64,000 nucleotides of DNA from Pseudomonadota bacterium. GTDB taxonomy: Bacteria > Pseudomonadota > Alphaproteobacteria > Sneathiellales > Sneathiellaceae. The stretch covers positions 1-64,000 of the forward strand of contig JANSXH010000011.1 of the NCBI GenBank assembly GCA_024743055.1, in the 5' to 3' direction. Numbering within the stretch: the stretch's first letter is position 1; every line of letters begins with the position of its first letter. The notes below the pieces were generated by a model. The model made no database searches, had not been told where the DNA came from, and was given only the letters and a program-made list of their open reading frames with translations. Shown piece by piece: positions 25,777-34,580 of the stretch. Both the position numbers and the translations under genes were made by a program.

Positions 25777-28107
25777 ATGTCAGACGAATTTGAAGAAGAA
25801 TCAAAGATGGAAGTGCTCAAGGGCACCTCAAAAAAACCGACTCTAAGAAAACAATCCAGCGGGAATGAACTTGTAACTTTCGCAGCGTCAAAGGCCTGGC
25901 GCGGAACTTTTCCTGGACCAGCGGATCGAAGCTTTAACTACCGGAAACTTCTAGATGAATCGGACAAGTACAGTGGGATTGCTGATGCGAGCAGCAAAGA
26001 CCTAAAAGTCGCAATTATTGGTGCCGGGCCCGCAGGATTGACGGCTGCCCATGAGCTTTCCCGATGCGGTGTTAAGAAAGTCCATTTGTTTGAGGCAAGT
26101 GACCGATATGGCGGTCGTTTCTGGACGAAGACCCTTGAGTCGGACCGTGGCGAGGCACAGTTTACCGCCATGGATGCAGGCGCTATGCGAATGCCGCCCT
26201 TCATTCCGCTAGGAACAGTGGCAAAGAAGCAAGGCTCGCCAGAGAGACAACAACAAATATGGGATGGCAAGTCGGTATTGTCCTACTATCTAAACAAATT
26301 CGAAATATCGACAGACGAGTTTCCAAATCCGGGGTCAAAATGGGCGGATACCGGCATTTATTACAATGAAGGCTCGCTCCCTCATGATGTTGGATATGAT
26401 GAGAAAAAACAGGATGCAATTATAGAAATTGAGGAAACAAAATCAGATACATACGAATCTTATGAAGTTAGAAATAAAGAGGTGGAGGGCCAGATGCTTA
26501 TTTGGCCAGCAGGTGAGAAGTATCCGCCTAATGAAGAATTAAGGGCAGTGAAAAAGAAATGGGATGAATTCGGGGATAAATTCGAAAACTTCGTCAAGCA
26601 AAAATATGAGTCAAGAAATTGGCAGGAGACTTGGCAGAATATCGTGACACACTATTACGATAAAACCTTTCGGGATGTGGTCTTCCTCGACCCCGTAGAA
26701 AACGAAGATCTAAATAAGGAAGGGTATTTCGGTGGTCTGGGAATGAGTGAGGCGGAGGCTCGGATTTTTTACGTGATCGGTGCCGGTGACGGGGGATGGG
26801 GCTCCTTCTTCAATCTCAGCTTTCTATATGTGTACCGGACATTTGTTCATGGATTTGGAACAGACCTTCAGGTAATTGAGGGATTGTTTGATGTAAATAC
26901 AAAAGAGAGGGTTGCTGGGCCTCAACAAGACCATAGCTGCAGTGATAGTCTGGGTTCCCAAATAGCTAGTCCGAAATATCTTGGGACTTCGACGATCACA
27001 GATTGCCTTCTGTTCAAGCCATTTGTAAGCGGTAAAGAAGCGCTTTATCGATATGCGCACAATATTTTCCGCTACCCGGATGATGAAAAGGCAGACGAGA
27101 CGGCTAGACGTAAGGGAGATGAATCCTCGTTTCGTATGTTTTTTAACAGCCCGATCTCAAAGATTCAGTATGACAACGGCAAAGTCAGGCTGCATGTAAA
27201 GTCCGGAAATGATCGAAACTTTAATTATGATTTTTCTGAAGTGGAATATGACGCTGTCATCGTCACAGTGCCAACACATCAATTTGGCACGGAAATAGAG
27301 GTAAGCGGTTTTGACCCCGTGGACCAATGGCCTTATGACTTGCAGGCCTATTTGTCGCAAGCACATTGGGAACCCTGTTGCAAGGTATTCTTAGAATTGA
27401 GAGGGGCATATTGGGAGGATCCTGACTGTAATATTCCGCAAATTATCGAAAGTGAAACGGCAATTCGGGATACATATGGCGTCAAACTGGCCAAAGGTGA
27501 AAGTGAAAGGCAAGACGGGATCCTTTTACTGAGCTATACCTGGTGGCGCGATGCGACGAAGCTTGTCGGTTATGATGATCAGGAACTGATAAACCTTGCA
27601 GTGAAAGAAGCTGACAGGATGCTGGCAAACTGCAGGAATATGGGACCAACCGATAGGATTTCGAACTACGCAAAATTTACCAAAGACGAGTTCGGGAACA
27701 TAAATTACAAGGGATGGGTCCATCATTGGGAATTGCAGAAGCATTATAAGGGGGCTGCCCGTCTTTATGACCAAAGGACCTGGAAAAACACGCAAGTACC
27801 GATGATGTATAATCAGAATTACAGTAAGAAATCCAAGCTCTATTTTGCTGGGGAAGGGTATCATGTGGATGCAGGCTGGGTGGAACCGGCATTTCGGACA
27901 GCTATCGACTCGGTTTTGCAGCTGCTAAATAATGAGGGGATTAAATGCAATTTTGACTTCAAATTTGATAGAGATTTCCCAAAATATGATGACTCATTCG
28001 ATCCTATGAAGAAAGCCAAATCTATAAAAGCCAGCGCTCGGCAAACCCAAGCTCGGAATAGCAATGATCTAGTTGAGCCAGACGAAAGTGAAGAATATCA
28101 GGACTAA
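25777..28107 (+). CDS. Flavin amino-acid oxidase / 2-monooxygenase-like enzyme
   Basis: A 776-residue FAD enzyme of the L-amino-acid oxidase/tryptophan 2-monooxygenase group. The dinucleotide-binding motif is at about residues 75-105 (VAIIGAGPAGLTAAHELSRCG, followed by the acidic LFEASDRYGGR). The DAGAMRMP substrate-arm motif is at about 130, and the FAD-binding C-terminal motif is YFAGEGYHVDAGWVEPAFRTA at about 690-710. It is longer than tryptophan or lysine 2-monooxygenases (about 560) and nearer to phenylalanine oxidase proenzymes (about 710). Members either oxidise amino acids to keto acids or decarboxylate them to amides. The amidase operon upstream makes amide formation attractive, but this is inference. 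Codon use is AT-richer than its neighbours. Confidence 0.82.
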   Translation: MSDEFEEESKMEVLKGTSKKPTLRKQSSGNELVTFAASKAWRGTFPGPADRSFNYRKLLDESDKYSGIADASSKDLKVAIIGAGPAGLTAAHELSRCGVKKVHLFEASDRYGGRFWTKTLESDRGEAQFTAMDAGAMRMPPFIPLGTVAKKQGSPERQQQIWDGKSVLSYYLNKFEISTDEFPNPGSKWADTGIYYNEGSLPHDVGYDEKKQDAIIEIEETKSDTYESYEVRNKEVEGQMLIWPAGEKYPPNEELRAVKKKWDEFGDKFENFVKQKYESRNWQETWQNIVTHYYDKTFRDVVFLDPVENEDLNKEGYFGGLGMSEAEARIFYVIGAGDGGWGSFFNLSFLYVYRTFVHGFGTDLQVIEGLFDVNTKERVAGPQQDHSCSDSLGSQIASPKYLGTSTITDCLLFKPFVSGKEALYRYAHNIFRYPDDEKADETARRKGDESSFRMFFNSPISKIQYDNGKVRLHVKSGNDRNFNYDFSEVEYDAVIVTVPTHQFGTEIEVSGFDPVDQWPYDLQAYLSQAHWEPCCKVFLELRGAYWEDPDCNIPQIIESETAIRDTYGVKLAKGESERQDGILLLSYTWWRDATKLVGYDDQELINLAVKEADRMLANCRNMGPTDRISNYAKFTKDEFGNINYKGWVHHWELQKHYKGAARLYDQRTWKNTQVPMMYNQNYSKKSKLYFAGEGYHVDAGWVEPAFRTAIDSVLQLLNNEGIKCNFDFKFDRDFPKYDDSFDPMKKAKSIKASARQTQARNSNDLVEPDESEEYQD

Positions 28108-28198
28108 GAAGAAGACTGTTAGTCTTATCCTTATGAGGAACTATCCTATGCAGGGTGTATGACTCCGTCAGCATTCTCTGCGGTCGCTCACTAATCGG

Positions 28199-28222
28199 CC
28201 CGGCGCGTAAGCGCCGGGTCTT
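28199..28222 (+). terminator. Terminator after the flavin oxidase
   Basis: An 8-bp perfect GC stem (28199-28206 with 28211-28218) with loop GTAA is followed by TCTTT. It lies about 90 nt behind the oxidase stop and between convergent genes. Confidence 0.75.
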
Positions 28223-28279
28223 TGATATTAGAAGGCCGCGGGTGATATCCATCTCTGATTGACCAGCGGCACCGTGTTT

Positions 28280-29257
28280 TCAAAACTCGACCGTTACACC
28301 AAAATCCGCCTTCTCCGCTTGCCTCAGAATAAAATGGGCGCAGGCCAGGTCCTGGGCGGCGATGCCGAGGGAGCGGTAGAGCGTGATCTCATTCTCTGAT
28401 TTGCGGCTTCCGGCAGCGACGCGGTCCAGTTCACCAATTTCGGAGCGGATATGATCCTTGGTAATCCGCCCGCTTTCAAGCGCACTCATAACTTCTCCCG
28501 CCTGGGCGAAAGTCGACGGGCGGTAATCCACATAGAAAGATGCCTTGGCCACCAGATCTTCATCTATCTCCCGTTTGCTGGGAATGGAGGAACCAACGAT
28601 ATTGAGATGGGTGCCGTCGTTTATCCAGTCCCCAAACAGCAGCGGTTCTGTTGCACCCGTAATCGTGCAGATGATATCGGCGCCTTGGGCAGCTTTGCGA
28701 ATGTCGGTTCCCGTCGTAAAAGCCAGGTTCGGGTACTTCCTCTGTGACTCATCGGCAAATTTTTGCGCTTTCTCTGCATTACGCCCGGCAATGCGGACTT
28801 CTGTTATGGGACGAACCTCTGTCATGGCGTCCAGATGGGTTTCTGCCTGTTCCCCATAGCCGATCAGGGTCAGGATTGAACTCTCCGTTCTCGCCAGATA
28901 GTTGGTGGCAACTGCGCTGGCGGCGGCGGTGCGGACGGCGGAGAGGACAGCCGCATCCATCAAGGCAATGGCGGCCCCATACTCTGCTTCAAACAGAACC
29001 ATGGCGCCGCGATGGGATGAATGACCGACGGCGGCATTGCCCGGAAACAGGCTGAGGAGCTTGACCCCGTAACAGGCGGGATCGCCCAAGGATCCCGGCA
29101 TGATCCCCATCAGGTTCGGACCGCCAACCTCTATGGCATGGCGGAGCGGCAGGTTGACCTTTCCGGCAGAAGCTTTTGGCATAACGTCAGCAATAATCTC
29201 GATCGCTTTTGGCATCGAGAGCAGATACGCGACTTCCTTGTTGGAGATAATCCTCAC
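28280..29257 (-). CDS. Ornithine cyclodeaminase/mu-crystallin family enzyme
   Basis: A 325-residue NAD(P)-dependent enzyme of the OCD/mu-crystallin family. The Rossmann motif is degenerate (TLIGYGEQAETHLDAM), the substrate Arg/Lys region is near YGVKLLSLFPGN, and the SAVRTAAASAVATNYLAR helix is typical. Family activities include ornithine cyclodeamination, ketimine reduction and alanine or arginine dehydrogenation, so the reaction cannot be fixed here. Its start overlaps the end of the hydrolase gene by 4 nt (ATGA), showing the two are cotranscribed and translationally coupled. Confidence 0.85.
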   Translation of the reverse strand: MRIISNKEVAYLLSMPKAIEIIADVMPKASAGKVNLPLRHAIEVGGPNLMGIMPGSLGDPACYGVKLLSLFPGNAAVGHSSHRGAMVLFEAEYGAAIALMDAAVLSAVRTAAASAVATNYLARTESSILTLIGYGEQAETHLDAMTEVRPITEVRIAGRNAEKAQKFADESQRKYPNLAFTTGTDIRKAAQGADIICTITGATEPLLFGDWINDGTHLNIVGSSIPSKREIDEDLVAKASFYVDYRPSTFAQAGEVMSALESGRITKDHIRSEIGELDRVAAGSRKSENEITLYRSLGIAAQDLACAHFILRQAEKADFGVTVEF

Positions 29258-30111
29258 AGGCTCCGGCTCTTCCCATCACCCCAATTTGGACCTGTTACCG
29301 GGAGGCCGAGACCTTCCTCAAGGATTGAGGTGTATTTTTCCGGCTGTGCCAGATACGGAAAATGTCCGCCCTCAATAAAGCGGAAGGTGGCTTGCGGATT
29401 AAGCGCCTCTCTCACGCCCTGACGCATGGGCTCGGGGATGAGGGGATCATCGGCGGCCTCGATCACAATGATTTTTTTCAGATCCAGCGGGCAGCTTGGC
29501 AGGGGTGGGGCCTCTTTCAGACAAATGAGCCGGGCCCGTAAGTGTTCCGGCGGGATGCGGCCATTGGATTCCGCCAGTAACAGTTCAACCAGCTCGGCTT
29601 GATCGGGATGAGTCTCTCCCCACTCCGATACCTTGTCGCCAAAGCCGCGTCTTAAGATACTGATGTCGGTATTTTCCAGATCAGCGGAGTAGGGCGGTTT
29701 CTGAGTAAGGCCGGCGTTGTCGGACAGGGTGTTGGCCGCAAACAGGGTCGTGCATCTTTCCTCGTTGGTGCGGGCAAAGAATTGCGCCAGATAGCCGCCG
29801 AGAGAAGAGCCGACGACCGCTGTTTTCTTTACTCCCAGCTGTTGCAGCAGGGCAACGATATCCTGTGACCAATCCTCCAGGCTCCAGCTGTCGGGATAGC
29901 TTAAGGAAATAAGCCGTGCCCGGTCTTTCAGCGCCTCGATCTGCTGCCAGAATATATCTGCCCGGCCGAGGGTGCCGGGCAGCATCAAAAGGCAGGGCCC
30001 GTTGCCGCCGGTATCAATGACGCCCCAGTCCGTACCTCGAATTGACATGGTTTTTTCCGGGTAACGGGAGAGAAACTGATCCCGTTCGGAAATCAGCGAA
30101 TTTGTTGTCAT
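29254..30111 (-). CDS. Alpha/beta-fold hydrolase
   Basis: A 285-residue alpha/beta hydrolase. The nucleophile elbow is GSSLGGY (about residue 102), the acid is likely the Asp in EAADDPLIPE, and the His is in EGGHFPYLAQP. The oxyanion segment is MLPGTLGRAD. A strong GGAGG stands before the ATG. It starts a two-gene unit with the OCD-family enzyme. An amidase or esterase acting on an acyl-amino acid would fit the partner, but nothing in the sequence proves a substrate. Confidence 0.82.
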   Translation of the reverse strand: MTTNSLISERDQFLSRYPEKTMSIRGTDWGVIDTGGNGPCLLMLPGTLGRADIFWQQIEALKDRARLISLSYPDSWSLEDWSQDIVALLQQLGVKKTAVVGSSLGGYLAQFFARTNEERCTTLFAANTLSDNAGLTQKPPYSADLENTDISILRRGFGDKVSEWGETHPDQAELVELLLAESNGRIPPEHLRARLICLKEAPPLPSCPLDLKKIIVIEAADDPLIPEPMRQGVREALNPQATFRFIEGGHFPYLAQPEKYTSILEEGLGLPVTGPNWGDGKSRSL

Positions 30112-30173
30112 TATTTTTCCTCCTGCCTGACTTCACGAAAAGCCTACACCAGAAGAGGCCGCATTCACCAGTG

Positions 30174-31073
30174 CTAATCGGTCCGTCTCTGCCAGAGGGA
30201 AATGACCAGGCCGGTGGCGACGAAGGCACAGCCTGTAAGGTCCTCGATCGTCAGGGGCTGATCAATAAAGAAGGCGGCGAAGACGGCGGCGCTGATCGGG
30301 CTGAGGCCCATAAACACGGTAGCGTTGGAGGCGGGAATATGGCGAATGGCGTAAAGCAACGTGAAATAGCCAACGCTCGCAGACAGGCCGATAAACAGCA
30401 TAACCAGCCAGACCCGGGTATCAAAGGTGGGAACCACAGCAAGGAGACCTTCATAGACGGCCAAGCCGCTCAGGAACAGGGCGGAGGCGAGCATGGCGAC
30501 GGTGCTGATCTGCCCTGTCGGGTAGCGCAGCAGATAAGGCTTGTAATACACACTGCAGACGGCGCCGGAGAGGGTTGCCAGGAACGACGCCCCGATTCCG
30601 AGCCAGGCATTGAGGTCGAGGCTGCGGCTGAAGGCTGTGACACCGACAGCAAAGGCGACGCCGACGATGGTCAGTAAAATACCGATGACTTTGCGGTTGG
30701 TGAAACTCTCCTGACCAAGGCCGACGGCCAGCAGCATGGTCATCAGCGGCAGGGTCGCAAAGATCAGGGCGACAAGTCCGACATCGATATAGATGACCGC
30801 GTAGTTGAGCAGCATCATCAGTATGGCAAACTGGAAAATACCGAGGAGGCCGATGGGCACCAGGTCCCGGATCGGGATGCCTTTCCAACTGGTGCTGAGG
30901 GCCAGGGGCAGCAGGAAAAGCACGCCGATGCTGTAGCGGATAAAGGCAATGGTAATCGGGCCCGCCTCATCGACGATGGATCCTGTGGCGACCAGGGCCA
31001 CTCCGACGGTGACGCCGCTGACGGCGGCATTGACCAGCGCCAGGGCTGGGACAGTCACAGCATCAGGTCCCAT
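30174..31073 (-). CDS. EamA/DMT-family transporter
   Basis: A 299-residue inner-membrane protein with ten predicted helices arranged as two EamA repeats, typical of drug/metabolite exporters (for example amino acid or metabolite efflux). The first repeat ends near GLGQESF; the second carries FIGLSASVGYFTLLYA and NATVFMGLSPISAAVFA. Its start lies 19 nt inside the end of the MarR-GNAT gene, so the two are translationally linked and the exporter is probably controlled by that regulator. Confidence 0.88.
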   Translation of the reverse strand: MGPDAVTVPALALVNAAVSGVTVGVALVATGSIVDEAGPITIAFIRYSIGVLFLLPLALSTSWKGIPIRDLVPIGLLGIFQFAILMMLLNYAVIYIDVGLVALIFATLPLMTMLLAVGLGQESFTNRKVIGILLTIVGVAFAVGVTAFSRSLDLNAWLGIGASFLATLSGAVCSVYYKPYLLRYPTGQISTVAMLASALFLSGLAVYEGLLAVVPTFDTRVWLVMLFIGLSASVGYFTLLYAIRHIPASNATVFMGLSPISAAVFAAFFIDQPLTIEDLTGCAFVATGLVISLWQRRTD

Positions 31074-31978
31074 CTCTGTTCATTGAGATGCTGGCCGAAC
31101 AACTCCTGTTTCTGCTCATGCACCAGGTTGAAACCGGCGGCCTTATAGAGACGGATGGCCGGGGTCAGGATGTCGTGGGTCCACAGGAACAGGTTCGAAT
31201 GTCCCCGGCGGCGGGCCTGCTGGATGCATTCATTTATCAGGGTGCCGCCTATCCCCTCACCACGGGCGGAGGGTTCCACATAAAGGAGGCGGAGCTGCGC
31301 CTCATGGACATTGTGGCGGACCATAAAGACGGAGCCGAGAATTTCTTCATCGCGTTCGGCAATCCAGCATTTCTCAAGGTCCGGGGTGTGGCCGGAGATA
31401 AAATCGGCGGCGATTTTCATGACCATGGTCTCGAACCGCTCATCAAAGCCATATTCCTCCCAATACAGCTTCGCATGTCGATGGGCAACCCAGCTGATAT
31501 CCCCGGGGCGCGGATCGCGCAAGGAATAGGGGCCTTTTTCAGGCAAGGTGCCGGAGATGGTCCGATAGATCGTCTGCATGGCCCGGAGCAGGGCCAGTTG
31601 CTCCGCATCGGGGAGGGGGTCGAGGATATCCGCCACTTCCTGACGGGAGGCTTCGATGAAGGGGGTAAAGGTCTCCAGTCCTTCCTCCGAGAGGCTGAGG
31701 ATCGATTGTCGTCCGTCCGTCTCGCTCGGTACCGATTGCACCAAACCCTCCTTTCGGAACTTCTTGATCAGGCGGCTGAGATAGGCGCGATCGAGGCCAA
31801 GCTCGGTGCAGATTTCCACCGCTGTCCGTCCCGGATGGGCATGAAGTTCATACAGGATCCGCATCTCGGTGAGGGAGAAACGGCTCTGTAAAAGTCCTTC
31901 ATTAAGGGCGCCGACATGCTTTGTGTAAAATCGATTGAACAGCCTGACCGCATCCAGGCGTCGGGTATAAGGGTCCAT
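31055..31978 (-). CDS. MarR-family regulator fused to GNAT acetyltransferase
   Basis: A 307-residue protein. Residues about 1-145 form a MarR winged helix (FSLTEMRILYELHAHPG, LDRAYLSRLIKKFRKEGLV). Residues about 155-307 form a GNAT N-acetyltransferase with the acetyl-CoA loop VEPSARGEGIGGTLINE. Such MarR-GNAT fusions are known and may sense or detoxify a small amine. The start at 31978 is chosen because GGAGG lies just upstream; an in-frame ATG at 31990 is possible. Two palindromic operators sit directly upstream, consistent with autoregulation. The EamA exporter follows in the same operon. Confidence 0.9.
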   Translation of the reverse strand: MDPYTRRLDAVRLFNRFYTKHVGALNEGLLQSRFSLTEMRILYELHAHPGRTAVEICTELGLDRAYLSRLIKKFRKEGLVQSVPSETDGRQSILSLSEEGLETFTPFIEASRQEVADILDPLPDAEQLALLRAMQTIYRTISGTLPEKGPYSLRDPRPGDISWVAHRHAKLYWEEYGFDERFETMVMKIAADFISGHTPDLEKCWIAERDEEILGSVFMVRHNVHEAQLRLLYVEPSARGEGIGGTLINECIQQARRRGHSNLFLWTHDILTPAIRLYKAAGFNLVHEQKQELFGQHLNEQRWDLML

Positions 31979-31991
31979 TTTCGCCTCCATT

Positions 31992-32032
31992 TTGTTGACA
32001 GAGTCAACAAACTTGTGGACTGAGTCAACAAG
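31992..32032 (-). promoter_or_regulatory. Twin palindromic operators upstream of marR-GNAT
   Basis: Site 1 is TTGTTGACAGAGTCAACAA (31992-32010), a perfect palindrome of 8-bp arms with a 3-bp centre. Site 2 (32012-32032) has 9-bp arms with one mismatch and the same TGAC-N3-GTCAA core. Their centres are 21 bp apart, two helical turns, so two dimers would bind the same face. They begin 14 bp before the regulator start codon. MarR proteins commonly bind such sites; autoregulation is inferred. Confidence 0.75.
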
Positions 32033-32048
32033 TTTGCGTAATTTGCCC

Positions 32049-32945
32049 TTATTCTTCGTGAAGAAACGGCGTCAGGCTTTTGCGAAAATGCTCGATAAAT
32101 TCCTGCACGAGGAGGGAGCGGGGGTGATATTTCGGGTAGAGAATATCGAGACGAAACGGCAATTGCGGCTCGAAGGCACGGGTCACCAGACCCTTACCGA
32201 CATATTCCGCCGCATCAATGGAACTGACAATCGCCACCCCCACTTCCTGCTCTGCCATGATACAGGCGGTGGCGAATTGCCGGACCTCAACCCGGTGATT
32301 GAGAATGACCCCGGCGGAATCGAAGGCGGTTTTGAGGGCGTGATAAAAACGGTTCTCCCGATCCTGCATGACCATGGGCACATTATCGAGATCCTGCACC
32401 CGGATCACCTTCTGCGTGGCCAGCGGATGGCGGGAGGAGAGGGCGCAGACGGTGCGGATATTGACGGATTCATGGGTGACGGCGCTATGCCCCTCAAACT
32501 CATCGGCGATGCCGATATCATATTGCTGGGCAGCGATCCATTCACGGACCCGGGCCGAGGACCGGGTCTGGATCGACATGGTGACATCGGGCCGGGATTT
32601 CAGGAATTCCGAGACCGAGCGCGGCAACAGGGACGTGGCAAAGCCCGGCAGACAGGCAATACGCAAATGCCCCGCCTTCTGGTTACGGATATCGGCAGCG
32701 AGTTGCGAGACATGCTCTAGATTGGCGATGGCACGATCAACCTCTCCATAGAGAAATTCGGCTTCCGCCGTCGCATGCAGCCGCCCCTGACGGCGGTCAA
32801 ACAGCGGAATTTCAAGGGATTTTTCAAGGCTGGCAATGAGGCGGCTGACGGCAGGCTGGGAGATATTGAGCATGCTCGCGGCCGGGGTCACCCCGCCGGT
32901 AATGATGACGGCCCGGAAAGCCTCCAGCTGTCGCAACCGATTCAT
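32049..32945 (-). CDS. LysR-family transcriptional regulator
   Basis: A 298-residue LysR protein with the N-terminal winged helix (LRQLEAFRAVIITGGVTPAASMLNISQPAVSRLIASLE, read in sections at residues 4-42) and an effector-binding domain (about 90-290). It is divergent from ugpB. A palindrome with LysR-type character lies 29 bp upstream of its start. Control of the divergent glycerol-phosphate operon is possible but unusual, since that operon has a Pho box; the regulator may only control itself or the MarR/EamA genes downstream. It resembles regulators of amino acid and opine catabolism more than aromatic ones, which is a weak impression. Confidence 0.88.
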   Translation of the reverse strand: MNRLRQLEAFRAVIITGGVTPAASMLNISQPAVSRLIASLEKSLEIPLFDRRQGRLHATAEAEFLYGEVDRAIANLEHVSQLAADIRNQKAGHLRIACLPGFATSLLPRSVSEFLKSRPDVTMSIQTRSSARVREWIAAQQYDIGIADEFEGHSAVTHESVNIRTVCALSSRHPLATQKVIRVQDLDNVPMVMQDRENRFYHALKTAFDSAGVILNHRVEVRQFATACIMAEQEVGVAIVSSIDAAEYVGKGLVTRAFEPQLPFRLDILYPKYHPRSLLVQEFIEHFRKSLTPFLHEE

Positions 32946-32973
32946 GAGCTTGTCTCCAAAAATTCCTTACCTT

Positions 32974-32990
32974 CATAACATAGTGTTATG
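32974..32990. promoter_or_regulatory. LysR-type palindrome between lysR and ugpB
   Basis: CATAACATAGTGTTATG is a perfect 7-bp inverted repeat with a 3-bp centre. It has the T-N11-A spacing of LysR sites and lies 29 bp upstream of the lysR start, about 200 bp from ugpB. Autoregulatory binding is inferred from position. Confidence 0.6.
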
Positions 32991-33052
32991 GATATATTCC
33001 ATGAATTTATCGATTTCGGAGCTTTTCGCATCGTCACAGGAAGTTTCCCGAC

Positions 33053-33070
33053 CTGTCATTAAACCGTCAT
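33053..33070 (+). promoter_or_regulatory. Pho box upstream of ugpB
   Basis: CTGTCATTAAACCGTCAT matches the PhoB consensus of two CTGTCAT repeats separated by 4 bp, with one mismatch. A degenerate in-phase half-site TCGTCAC lies 22 bp upstream (33031). TATACT at 33090-33095 could be the -10 element, though it is farther from the box than in classic Pho promoters. The box is embedded in an 8-bp inverted repeat (33047-33054 with 33074-33081). ugp operons are known Pho-regulon members. Confidence 0.75.
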
Positions 33071-33189
33071 TGAAGGTCGGGCAAATACCTATACTCTGAT
33101 TGGAGGGGACGGGTTGCCTCCAACAGAAAGAATTCAGATTCGGACATCGGAACCACCGGTGTTTTACAATCAACCTATAGGGAAACGTT

Positions 33190-34506
33190 ATGTCGATATT
33201 CAAAAAACTAGTCTTACCGGCAGCTGTCGCTGCCTTTATGAGCGGGACCGGCGTTGCGTCGGCCGCAACAGAAGTTCAGTGGTGGCACGCCATGGGTGGT
33301 GCCAATGGGGAGCGGGTCAACAAGATTGCGGAAGACTTCAACGCCACCCAGTCTGAATACAAAGTCGTTCCAACCTTCAAAGGGAACTATACGGAAACCA
33401 TGACGGCGGCAATCGCTGCTTTTCGGGCCAAGAAACAGCCCCATATCGTCCAGGTTTTTGAAGTGGGTACCGCAACCATGATGGCCGCCAAAGGCGCTGT
33501 CTATCCGGTTGAGGAAATGATGAAAGATGCCGGCGAGCCGTTTGACAAATCTGTCTTCCTGCCTGCCGTGATCAGCTACTACCAGACAGCGGAAGGTGAA
33601 TTGCTGTCCATGCCGTTCAACAGTTCCACCCCGGTTCTGTGGTACAACAAAGACGCCCTTGATAAAGCCGGTGTTTCCAAGGTTCCGGCCACATGGCCAG
33701 AAGTAAAAGCGGCTTCCGAGAAGATTGTTGCTGCCGGTTATAAATGCGGTTTCTCCTTCGGTTGGCAGTCCTGGGTGATGGTCGAAAACTTCAGCGCCTG
33801 GCATAACCTGCCAATGGGCACCGAAGAAAACGGCTTCAAAGGCACCAACACAATCTTTGAGTTTGACAATGATATCGTCAAAACCCACATGGCCAATCTG
33901 CAGGAATGGCAGCAGGGCAACCTGTTCGTCTATGGCGGTCGCCGCGGTGACAGCCTGCCAATGTTCACAAATGGTGAATGCGGCATGTGGATGAACTCCT
34001 CCGCCTATTACGGCTCAATCAAGAAGCAGGCCAAGTTCAACTTCGGCCAGACTATGCTGCCTTACTATCCGAATGTCATCAAAAGCCCTCAAAACTCCAT
34101 CATCGGTGGGGCGACACTTTGGGTACTTCGTGGCAAGCAGGACGACAGCTATAAAGGTGTTGCCAAATTCATGACCTATCTGGCCTCTCCGGAAGTCCAG
34201 GCATGGTGGCATCAGGAAACAGGCTATGTGCCGATTACGACACCTGCTTATGAGCTGTCCAAAAAAGACGGTTTCTATGAGAAAAACCCAGGCACCGATA
34301 CAGCCATCAAACAGCTGAGCCTGAATACACCAACTCCGAATTCAAAAGGAATTCGCTTCGGGAATTTTGTCCAGATCCGGGACATCATCAACGAAGAAAT
34401 GGAAGCCATCTGGGCGGGTAGTAAAACCGGCGCAGAAGGTATGGATGAAGCTGCTAAGCGCGGCGATGTTCTTCTCCGTAAGTTCGAGCAGGCAAACGGT
34501 TCCTAA
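33190..34506 (+). CDS. ugpB: Glycerol-3-phosphate ABC transporter binding protein
   Basis: A 438-residue periplasmic binding protein of the family 1 carbohydrate/UgpB class with a signal peptide ending ASA (about residue 25). The mature start EVQWWHAMGGANGE and internal YNKDAL, WQSWVMVENF and GECGMWMNSSAYYGS segments are typical of UgpB. It captures sn-glycerol-3-phosphate or glycerophosphodiesters. It heads ugpBAEC and is preceded by a Pho box, so phosphate starvation probably induces it. A strong hairpin follows the gene. Confidence 0.93.
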   Translation: MSIFKKLVLPAAVAAFMSGTGVASAATEVQWWHAMGGANGERVNKIAEDFNATQSEYKVVPTFKGNYTETMTAAIAAFRAKKQPHIVQVFEVGTATMMAAKGAVYPVEEMMKDAGEPFDKSVFLPAVISYYQTAEGELLSMPFNSSTPVLWYNKDALDKAGVSKVPATWPEVKAASEKIVAAGYKCGFSFGWQSWVMVENFSAWHNLPMGTEENGFKGTNTIFEFDNDIVKTHMANLQEWQQGNLFVYGGRRGDSLPMFTNGECGMWMNSSAYYGSIKKQAKFNFGQTMLPYYPNVIKSPQNSIIGGATLWVLRGKQDDSYKGVAKFMTYLASPEVQAWWHQETGYVPITTPAYELSKKDGFYEKNPGTDTAIKQLSLNTPTPNSKGIRFGNFVQIRDIINEEMEAIWAGSKTGAEGMDEAAKRGDVLLRKFEQANGS

Positions 34507-34529
34507 TCGTTTTTTGTTCTGACTAACAA

Positions 34530-34557
34530 CCACCGCAGCGATCCGTCGCTGCGGTGG
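34530..34557 (+). terminator. Intercistronic hairpin between ugpB and ugpA
   Basis: A perfect 12-bp stem (34530-34541 with 34546-34557) with a four-base loop TCCG and no T-run. It lies about 24 nt behind the ugpB stop. It buries a GTG at 34554 and so supports the ATG at 34581 as the ugpA start. It probably protects ugpB mRNA and lowers permease expression. Confidence 0.7.
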
Positions 34558-34580
34558 CGCTACCGGGGGATTACCAGTTC

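Noticed and set aside
31088..31891. 267-residue plus-strand frame opposite the MarR-GNAT gene
   Set aside because: MarR and GNAT motifs are clear on the minus strand; the plus frame has no start signal and no domain.
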